Below, one piece after another: positions 58,149 to 64,000 of a stretch of 64,000 nt of DNA. Position 1 is the stretch's first letter; every line of letters starts with the position of its first letter. Below the pieces are notes generated by a model. It was not told where the DNA came from, searched no databases, and saw nothing but the letters and a program-made list of their open reading frames with translations. The position numbers and the translations under genes were made by a program. The DNA comes from Microtetraspora glauca (GTDB lineage: Bacteria; Actinomycetota; Actinomycetes; Streptosporangiales; Streptosporangiaceae): NCBI GenBank assembly GCA_001570385.1, contig BBYL01000021.1, positions 124,001 through 188,000 on the forward strand, given 5' to 3'.

Positions 58149-59240
58149 CTACAACTGTTCGCCGAGCTTGAAGCCGCGCTCGACGTCGCCCACGCGGGTA
58201 TAGGAGAAGCCGTCTGCGCCGACCGTCACTGCCATCTCGCTGGTGTGCGTGCGCTCCACGACCGGCACCGGGTTGCCGTCGAGGTCGAGCACCGTCGACG
58301 CCTCGGTGTACCAGCTCGGGACGACCGGGTTACCCCACCAGTCGCGACGCTGATTGTCGTGGACGTCCCACGTGACGAGTGGGTTGTCCGGGTCGCCGGT
58401 CCAGTAGTCCTGCGTGTAGACCTCCACACGATGGCCATCCGGATCGAGAATGTAGAGGTAGAACGCGTTCGAAACACCGTGACGGCCGGGGCCGCGCTCG
58501 ATCCGGTCGGAGATGCGCAGAGCGCCCATCTTGTCGCAGATCGCGATGATGTTGTGTTTCTCGTGGGTCGCGAAGGCGACATGATGCATGCGCGGGCCGT
58601 TGCCACCGGTCATCGCGGTGTCGTGCACGGTCGGCTTGCGGCGCATCCACGCGGCGTAGACGGTGCCTTCGGCGTCCTCGATATCCTCGGTCACCCGGAA
58701 GCCGAGATCCACCATGTGCTTCGCCGCACGCGGGACGTCCGGCGTGACCTGGTTGAAATGGTCGAGGCGCACCAGCGCACCCGGGGTGTGCAGCTCGTAG
58801 CGCCAGGCGAGGCGCTCGACGTGCTCGACCTCGTAGAAGTATTCGATCGGGAACCCGAGCGGGTCCTGGACCCGGACCGCATCGCCGATGCCCTTGACGA
58901 AGCCCTCATTGCGGCGCTCAACGCGGCAGCCGAGCTCCGTGTAGAACGCAACCGCCTTGTCGAGCTCCTCGGGAGAGCGAACGCGGTAGGCGAACGCGGC
59001 GACAGCGGCCACCGGGCCCTGACGCAACACGAGGTTGTGGTGGATGAACTCCTCAAACGTCCGCAGGTAGATCTCGTTCTCGTTCTCCTCGGTGACGACG
59101 AGACCGAGCATGTCGACGTAGAACTCACGCGACTTCTTCAGGTCGGTGACGACCAGCTCCATGTACGCGCACCGGACGATGTCAGGCGCCGGAGCCTTCG
59201 GGGTGGGGATGTCCATGGTCATGGTGCTTTCCTCGCTCAT
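58149..59240 (-). CDS. hpaD: 3,4-dihydroxyphenylacetate 2,3-dioxygenase (extradiol, VOC type)
   Basis: The 363-residue enzyme opens the ring of homoprotocatechuate next to its hydroxyls, giving 5-carboxymethyl-2-hydroxymuconate semialdehyde. Four VOC modules are present; the metal ligands lie in RLDHFNQV (His), MHHVAF (His) and HRVEVYT (Glu), the 2-His-1-Glu triad of the Fe/Mn enzymes of Brevibacterium and Arthrobacter. Its start overlaps the hpaE stop by four bases (59237-59240). Confidence 0.93.
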   Translation of the reverse strand: MSEESTMTMDIPTPKAPAPDIVRCAYMELVVTDLKKSREFYVDMLGLVVTEENENEIYLRTFEEFIHHNLVLRQGPVAAVAAFAYRVRSPEELDKAVAFYTELGCRVERRNEGFVKGIGDAVRVQDPLGFPIEYFYEVEHVERLAWRYELHTPGALVRLDHFNQVTPDVPRAAKHMVDLGFRVTEDIEDAEGTVYAAWMRRKPTVHDTAMTGGNGPRMHHVAFATHEKHNIIAICDKMGALRISDRIERGPGRHGVSNAFYLYILDPDGHRVEVYTQDYWTGDPDNPLVTWDVHDNQRRDWWGNPVVPSWYTEASTVLDLDGNPVPVVERTHTSEMAVTVGADGFSYTRVGDVERGFKLGEQL

Positions 59241-60760
59241 TTCTGCGTCGTGAAGGACGTGGCCGCCTCAGGTCCGCGGCCGAACCGCGGCGTGTGGGCG
59301 TCGTTCAAAGTGATGTGCACGGCCTGCTGGTCCGTGTAGAAGTCGATCGACCGGTAGCCGCCCTCGTGGCCGAGACCGGAGGCCTTCACGCCGCCGAACG
59401 GGGTGCGCAGGTCGCGCACGTTGTTCGAGTTGAGCCAGACCATGCCCGCGTCAACGCCTTGGGAGAACGTATGGGCGCGCTTGAGATCATTCGTCCAGAT
59501 ATATGCCGCAAGGCCGTACTTGACGCCGTTGGCGAGCTTGAGAGCCTCCTCGTCGCTTTCGAACGGGGTGATCGCGACAACCGGGCCGAAGATCTCCTCC
59601 TGGAAGATCCGGGCGTCCGGCTGGACGTCGACGAAGACGGTCGGGGCGACATAGTTGCCCTCAAGGAAGCCCTCCGGGCGGCCTCCGCCCGCAACGAGAC
59701 GGGCCTCGTTCTTGCCGATCTCGACGTAGCTCATGACCTTGTCGTAATGCTCGGGGTGCACGAGCGCACCGACCTCGGTCGCGGGGTCGTGCGGGTCGCC
59801 GACCACGATGTTCCTCGCGCGCTCGGCATAGCGCTCCACGAACTCGTCGTAGATGGATCGCTCGACGAGGATGCGGCTGCCGGCCGTGCAGCGCTCGCCG
59901 TTGAGCGAGAACACCCCGAAAACCGTCGCGTCCAGCGCCGATTCCAGGTCGGCGTCGGCGAAGACCACGGCCGGCGACTTGCCGCCGAGCTCCATGGAGA
60001 GGCCCTTGAGGTACGGCGCCGCGTTGCCGAAGATGATCTGCCCGGTGCTGCTCTCGCCGGTGAACGAGATCAGCGGCACGTCGGGGTGCTTCACCAGCGC
60101 GTCGCCGGCGTCCTCGCCGAAGCCGTTGACCAGGTTGAAGACACCGTCCGGCACGCCCGCCTCGCGGAAGATCTCCGCCCACAGCGATGCCGACAGGGGG
60201 GTGAACTCGGCGGGCTTGAGCACCACGGTGTTGCCGGCGGCCAGCGCCGGGGCGAGCTTCCAGGACTCGAGCATGAACGGCGTGTTCCACGGCGTGATGA
60301 GGCCCGCGACGCCCTTGGGCTTGCGGTTCACGTAGTTCATCTGGCGACCGGGCACCTTGTAGGTGTCGTCGCGCTGAGCGACGATCAGGTCCGCGAAGAA
60401 TCGGAAGTTCTCGGCGGCGCGTTGCGCCTGGCCGAGCGCCTGCGTGATCGGAAGACCGGTGTCCCACGTCTCCAGCGCGGCGAGCCGTTTGTCCTGCGCC
60501 TCGACCAGGTCGGCCACCCGGTGCAGCACCCGCGAGCGCTGGCGGGGCGGCAGCTTCGGCCACGTACCCTCGAAGGCCCGCGTCGCTGCGGCCACCGCGA
60601 GGTCGATGTCTGCTTTCTTGCCGGCTGCGGCCTTGATGTAGACCTGGTTGGTGACGGGGTTGAGCACGTCGAAGGTGTCGCCGTCGACGCTGTCGACGAA
60701 CTTTCCGTCGATGAAGTGCTGGATGCGATCTGGCAGGCCGTCGGGGGCGTGCTGACTCAT
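59237..60760 (-). CDS. hpaE: 5-carboxymethyl-2-hydroxymuconate semialdehyde dehydrogenase
   Basis: The 507-residue NAD-dependent aldehyde dehydrogenase oxidises the HpaD product to the dicarboxylic acid. It has LIPWNTP-like LITPWNTPF, ISFTGESSTG, the general-base ELGGKSP and the catalytic cysteine in GERCTAGSR near residue 296, with PFGGVKASGLGHEGG at the end. Full length for the family. Coupled to hpaD by a 4-bp overlap; 36 bp after the gntR stop. Confidence 0.93.
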   Translation of the reverse strand: MSQHAPDGLPDRIQHFIDGKFVDSVDGDTFDVLNPVTNQVYIKAAAGKKADIDLAVAAATRAFEGTWPKLPPRQRSRVLHRVADLVEAQDKRLAALETWDTGLPITQALGQAQRAAENFRFFADLIVAQRDDTYKVPGRQMNYVNRKPKGVAGLITPWNTPFMLESWKLAPALAAGNTVVLKPAEFTPLSASLWAEIFREAGVPDGVFNLVNGFGEDAGDALVKHPDVPLISFTGESSTGQIIFGNAAPYLKGLSMELGGKSPAVVFADADLESALDATVFGVFSLNGERCTAGSRILVERSIYDEFVERYAERARNIVVGDPHDPATEVGALVHPEHYDKVMSYVEIGKNEARLVAGGGRPEGFLEGNYVAPTVFVDVQPDARIFQEEIFGPVVAITPFESDEEALKLANGVKYGLAAYIWTNDLKRAHTFSQGVDAGMVWLNSNNVRDLRTPFGGVKASGLGHEGGYRSIDFYTDQQAVHITLNDAHTPRFGRGPEAATSFTTQK

Positions 60761-60796
60761 GGTTGCTCCTGGGTCAGTGAGTCGGTGGATTGGGGG

Positions 60797-61480
60797 TCAG
60801 CGGTCGGCGTTGGAAGTGGCATGACGCTGACGGTCGGCCTGATAGGCCAGCACCGCGTTGAGCGTGCCGAGCCTGTGGTCACGAGCCGCGAGTTCGATGG
60901 TCAGTGGTGTCTGCCCGGCCTCGAGCAGCCGTAGGAGCGCCTCGTGCTCGTCGACGGACTCCCGCGCGCGACCGGGCACGAAGCCGAAGACGGAGTCACG
61001 GAGCACGGCCAGCCGCTTCCAGCCGCGGTGGACGAGGTCGACGATGTGCGGGTTGGGGCACTCCTCGAAGAGCACCGTGTGAAAGGCGAGGTTGAGCTCA
61101 GTGAACCGCTGCGGGTCGAAGTCCTTCAGGGACTCGGCCATCTGGTCGTTGATGGCTCGAGCCCGGGCGACATGGTCGCCGGTGATGCGGGGTGCCGACA
61201 GCGCGGTCGCGGCGCCCTCCACGAGGGCGAGCGTCTGCATCGTGTGCAGGTACTCCTGCTCCTGAATGAAGGCGACCTGGGCGCCGACGTTTCGTTCGAA
61301 GGTCACCAGGCCCTCCGCCTCGAGCAGGCGTATCGCCTCGCGCACCGGAACCGTGCTGACGCCGAGCTGCCTCGCGAGGACATCGAGGACCAGGCGGTAC
61401 CCGGGCGAGAACTGCCGGGTCTCGATCCGTTCGCGGATCCAGTCGTAGGCGATCTGAGACTTGCTCCTCGCCTGGGTCAC
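60797..61480 (-). CDS. GntR family regulator (FCD domain) of the hpa operon
   Basis: The 227-residue protein has the winged helix YDWIRERIETRQFSPGYRLVLDVLARQLGVSTVPVREAIRLLEAEGLVTF and an FCD ligand domain (ELNLAFHTVLFEECPNP, SVDEHEALLRLLEAG). The GTG at 61480, seven bases after GGAGG, overlaps the stop of the upstream gene by four bases. Its place inside the operon suggests it senses homoprotocatechuate or an intermediate and controls the operon promoter outside the window. Confidence 0.88.
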   Translation of the reverse strand: MTQARSKSQIAYDWIRERIETRQFSPGYRLVLDVLARQLGVSTVPVREAIRLLEAEGLVTFERNVGAQVAFIQEQEYLHTMQTLALVEGAATALSAPRITGDHVARARAINDQMAESLKDFDPQRFTELNLAFHTVLFEECPNPHIVDLVHRGWKRLAVLRDSVFGFVPGRARESVDEHEALLRLLEAGQTPLTIELAARDHRLGTLNAVLAYQADRQRHATSNADR

Positions 61481-62931
61481 GACTGTTCCTCCCGCCAGAT
61501 CCGATAGCGCTGACGCCACTCGGCGTTGAGTGGGAAGAGGCCGTCGACGGGATGGCCCTCCGCCACCCGCGCGGCGACCCACGCGTCCTCGGCCTCCTGG
61601 TCGGCGGCTCCGGTGGCGACCTGTTCGACGAGTTGCTGCGGGATGACGACGACTCCGTCGTCGTCGCCGACCACGACATCACCGGGCACCACAGTGGTAC
61701 CTCCGCAGGTGATCGTGGCGTCGACCTCCCACGGGACGTGCCGCCTCCCGAGCACGGAGGGATGAGCGGCCTGGGCGAACGTCGGAATGCCGATGGCGGC
61801 GACGGCGGCCGAGTCACGCGCGGCCCCGTCCGTGACGATCCCAGCGGCACCCAGCGTCTTCGCGCGCAGAGCGAGAACGTCGCCAACGGTGCCGGCAGTC
61901 GCGTCGCCGCGGGCCTCGATCACCAGCACCTCGCCCTCCGTGAGCGAGTCGAAGGCCCGCTTCTGAGCGTTGAAGCCGCCGCCGTGCGACTCGAACAGAT
62001 CCGGTCGGTGCGCGACGAAGCGCAGGGTCCGCGCGATCCCGATCATCTTCGTCCCGGGGACCAGCGGGTGGACGCCGTCGATCGAGGAGTGCGGATAGCC
62101 GAGCTTGCGCAGTTGCGCGCTGATCGTCGCCACGGCGGCCGACGAGAGCTTGTCGCGCAGTTCGTGGGTCAGGACGAACGGTGCCGGCACGGTGACACCT
62201 GCTGTCTCGGCGTCGCCCCACGCCTCGATGCGCTGCAGGTCGTCGACATGGGGCTTCGCGCCGTACTCGGCGAACGGCGTCGTCCCCTCGACCACCCTGG
62301 TGACCAGACGGCCGGTGCTGGGCGCACCGGGGGCGGTCGGCGCGTCGACCTCGACCTCCACCACGTCGCCCGGGACCGCGACGGAGGAGCCGGCCGGCGT
62401 ACCGGTCAGGATGACGTCGCCGGGCTCAAGGGTGATCAGTTGGGACAGGTCGGCCACGAGCGTCCCGAACGGGAAGACCAGATCCGCAGTCGTGTCGTCC
62501 TGCCTGAGTGCGCCGTTGACCCAGGTACGGACGCGCAGGGCCGTGGGGTCGACCGACGCTGCCGGGATCACCTCGGGGCCCAGCGGGGTGAACCCGTCTC
62601 CCCCCTTGTTGCGAAGGTTCGCCCCCTTGTCGACATGGCGGAGGTCGTAGACGCCCCAGTCGTTGGCGGCGGTGATCCCCGAGATCGACGCCCACCCCTC
62701 CTCGGGAGTGACCCGCCGCACCCGGGTGCCCACGATCAACGCGACCTCACCCTCGTACGCCAGGAGCTCCGTGCCGGCCGGACGCTCGATGACGTCGCCG
62801 CTCGCGGCCATCGACGAGATCGGCTTGAGGAAGAACGACGGGTACGCCGGGGTTCGCCCGCGCTGCGCGATGCGGGACGGGTAGTTCAGGTGCAGGGCGA
62901 TGATCTTGCCGGGCCGTTCGATCGTGCTCAC
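61477..62931 (-). CDS. Fumarylacetoacetate-hydrolase-family decarboxylase/isomerase (HpaG-like) fused to an RraA-like domain
   Basis: The 484-residue protein joins two enzymes. Residues 10-230 are an FAH-family domain (metal residues in LLAYEGEVALIVG and AANDWGVYDLR, GGDGFTPLGP, LEPGDVILTGTPAG), as in HpaG, which decarboxylates or isomerises 5-oxopent-3-ene-1,2,5-tricarboxylate. Residues about 255-470 are RraA-like (DALVxR-type VGDVLALRAKTLGAAGIVTDGAARD), a fold that includes 4-hydroxy-4-methyl-2-oxoglutarate aldolase/oxaloacetate decarboxylase. GTG start, overlapping hpaI by four bases. The fused domain may perform an extra step or substitute for a missing HpaF/HpaG half. Confidence 0.85.
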   Translation of the reverse strand: MSTIERPGKIIALHLNYPSRIAQRGRTPAYPSFFLKPISSMAASGDVIERPAGTELLAYEGEVALIVGTRVRRVTPEEGWASISGITAANDWGVYDLRHVDKGANLRNKGGDGFTPLGPEVIPAASVDPTALRVRTWVNGALRQDDTTADLVFPFGTLVADLSQLITLEPGDVILTGTPAGSSVAVPGDVVEVEVDAPTAPGAPSTGRLVTRVVEGTTPFAEYGAKPHVDDLQRIEAWGDAETAGVTVPAPFVLTHELRDKLSSAAVATISAQLRKLGYPHSSIDGVHPLVPGTKMIGIARTLRFVAHRPDLFESHGGGFNAQKRAFDSLTEGEVLVIEARGDATAGTVGDVLALRAKTLGAAGIVTDGAARDSAAVAAIGIPTFAQAAHPSVLGRRHVPWEVDATITCGGTTVVPGDVVVGDDDGVVVIPQQLVEQVATGAADQEAEDAWVAARVAEGHPVDGLFPLNAEWRQRYRIWREEQS

Positions 62932-63710
62932 GAGGTCTCCCCGATGAACTCGGCGGCGAGCCTCTCGCTCCCGCGGGCGAGCAGTTGGACGTCGGCGCCG
63001 ACGAGGATGAAGTCGGCGCCGGCGGTGAGGTACCGCTGGGCGAGCGCCGGCGCGAAGGCGTTGAGGCCGACCTTGACGCTCGCCGCTGCGGCGACCCGGA
63101 GGCAGTGCTCGACCGCGGCCACCACCTCGGGATGGTCCTGCTCGCCGAGCACCCCCATCGAGGCCGCCAGGTCGGAGGGTCCGATGAAGACGCCGTCGAC
63201 TCCGGGCGTGGAGACGATCGCTTCGACGTTCCCGACCGCCTCGGCGGACTCGATCTGGAGATAGAGCGAAACGGTCTCGCGTGCGGTGCGCAGATAGTCG
63301 GGGATCCGGTTCCAGCGAGAGCCGCGCGCCAACGCGCTGCCCACTCCCCGAATGCCGCGCGGCGGGTACTCGACCGCGCTCACCATCGCCGCAGCCTGTT
63401 CCGCGGTGTCGACCATCGGGATCAGTAGGTTCTGCACGCCCAGGTCGAGGTACTGCTTGATGACGACGGGGTCGCCGACCGGCGGGCGCACGAGCGGGGT
63501 CACGGGGTAACCGTGGACGGCCTGCAGCTGGGCGAGAAGGGACTCCAGGCCGTTGGGGCTGTGCTCGGCGTCGACCAGCAGCCAGTCGAGCCCGCTACCG
63601 GCGCAGATCTCGGCGACCAGCGGACTGCCGCTGCATACCCACATGCCGATCAGTGGTCGGCGGGCCGCGGCGAGCGCCTCGCGGAAGGTCGGATCTACTC
63701 GAAGCGACAC
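62928..63710 (-). CDS. hpaI: HpcH/HpaI family aldolase (4-hydroxy-2-oxoheptanedioate aldolase)
   Basis: The 260-residue class II pyruvate aldolase cleaves 4-hydroxy-2-oxoheptane-1,7-dioate to pyruvate and succinate semialdehyde. Motifs: LIGMWVCSGSPLVAEI, WLLVDAEHSPN, VRPP, LGVQNLLIPMVDTAEQA, RGIRGVGSALARGS, LQIESAEAV (metal Glu) and DGVFIGPSDLAASMG (metal Asp). The GTG at 63710 is preferred; it overlaps the end of hpaH by 16 bases. Confidence 0.9.
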   Translation of the reverse strand: MSLRVDPTFREALAAARRPLIGMWVCSGSPLVAEICAGSGLDWLLVDAEHSPNGLESLLAQLQAVHGYPVTPLVRPPVGDPVVIKQYLDLGVQNLLIPMVDTAEQAAAMVSAVEYPPRGIRGVGSALARGSRWNRIPDYLRTARETVSLYLQIESAEAVGNVEAIVSTPGVDGVFIGPSDLAASMGVLGEQDHPEVVAAVEHCLRVAAAASVKVGLNAFAPALAQRYLTAGADFILVGADVQLLARGSERLAAEFIGETS

Positions 63711-64000
63711 GTGATCGCCCCCAGGTCGCCGTAATCCGCGTGGACGGTGTCGCCGCGCTCCACCCACATCGGACGCGTGAACGAACCGGCCAGGATGATC
63801 TCACCGGCCTCAAGCGTGGTCCCGTGCTGAGCGAGCTTGTTGGCGAGCCAGGCCACACCCGTGGCGGGGTGGTTGAGCACGCCCGCGGCGACCCCGGTCT
63901 CCTCGATGGTCTGGTTCTTGTAGAGCAGGGCGCTCACCCAGCGCAGGTCGACCGCGTCGACCGCGACAGGGCGCCCGCCGACGACCATCGCGCCCATCGC
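63695..64000 (-). CDS. hpaH: 2-oxo-hepta-4-ene-1,7-dioate hydratase, C-terminal part
   Basis: The last 101 codons of an HpaH/MhpD-type hydratase; the 5' end is beyond the window edge. Visible are VVGGRPVAVDAVDLRWVSALLYKN, VLNHPATGVAWLANKLAQHG and EIILAGSFTRPMWVERGDTVHADYG, the conserved C-terminal half of the family. It adds water to 2-oxohept-4-ene-1,7-dioate to make the HpaI substrate. The ATG at 63997 is internal. Confidence 0.85.
   Translation of the reverse strand, partial: AMGAMVVGGRPVAVDAVDLRWVSALLYKNQTIEETGVAAGVLNHPATGVAWLANKLAQHGTTLEAGEIILAGSFTRPMWVERGDTVHADYGDLGAITCRFE

Noticed and set aside
1..64000. tRNA or rRNA genes
   Set aside because: No stretch with tRNA-like cloverleaf landmarks (GTTCRANTC with paired acceptor stem) or rRNA signature sequence was noticed; a covariance search would settle it.

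Overview
The window is about 64 kb of very GC-rich DNA with strong third-position GC bias, GTG/TTG starts, apparently leaderless transcripts, many TetR/MarR/PadR/MerR/GntR regulators, Tat-type secretion and a GntR-FadE-FadD metabolic style. This points to a filamentous actinobacterium; the gene content fits the Streptosporangiales (Streptosporangium/Nonomuraea-like), but the genus is an inference. No rRNA, tRNA, CRISPR array, prophage or complete insertion sequence was seen.

Left part (1-9.8 kb): the tail of an MFS exporter, an ABC-2 drug exporter whose ATPase has lost its Walker A end, and a MerR-type regulator that has lost its N-terminal half, the two broken genes joined head to head. Then an AlkZ-like DNA glycosylase, an aldo/keto reductase remnant, a MarR/hydrolase divergent pair, and an amino-acid:cation symporter preceded by a Cys-codon leader peptide, a hairpin that covers its ribosome-binding site and a Crp-type site. 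A thioredoxin-reductase-like/methyltransferase fusion faces its XRE-cupin regulator.

Middle part (10-26 kb): a FadD-FadE-FadE acyl-CoA operon, TenA, a two-component system beside a small secreted protein and an array of eight 10-bp repeats, a formylglycine-generating-enzyme-like protein, a tandem-MerR regulator divergent from an erythromycin-esterase-like gene, an MFS drug exporter with a TetR regulator, an NmrA-type protein and a Tat-exported serine hydrolase.

26.6-38.5 kb: two related PadR-DUF1048 modules, one continuing into a DrrA/DrrB exporter and a cytochrome P450, with a fragment of a third DUF1048 gene between them; then GNAT, secreted protein, TetR-VOC and TetR//SnoaL clusters with clear palindromic operators, a nucleotidyltransferase-fold protein and an SDR.

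38.7-48.7 kb: WYL and TetR regulators divergent from a siderophore-interacting protein, an exonuclease/endonuclease/phosphatase-family protein, a FadR-type regulator divergent from leuA with a leucine attenuator leader, a vanadium-haloperoxidase-like secreted protein, a membrane protein and an IS982-like transposase scrap.

48.7-57.9 kb: an alpha-glucoside/alpha-galactoside operon (TetR // MFS, GH13, GH36), whose three proteins all contain in-frame 12-bp repeat tracts, then an RmlD-like reductase and a TetR//amidohydrolase pair. 57.9-64 kb: a leftward homoprotocatechuate (3,4-dihydroxyphenylacetate) meta-cleavage operon hpaH-hpaI-(hpaG fused to RraA)-gntR-hpaE-hpaD, running in from beyond the right edge and ending in what looks like a decayed succinate-semialdehyde dehydrogenase. 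Decayed gene pieces are frequent across the whole window.
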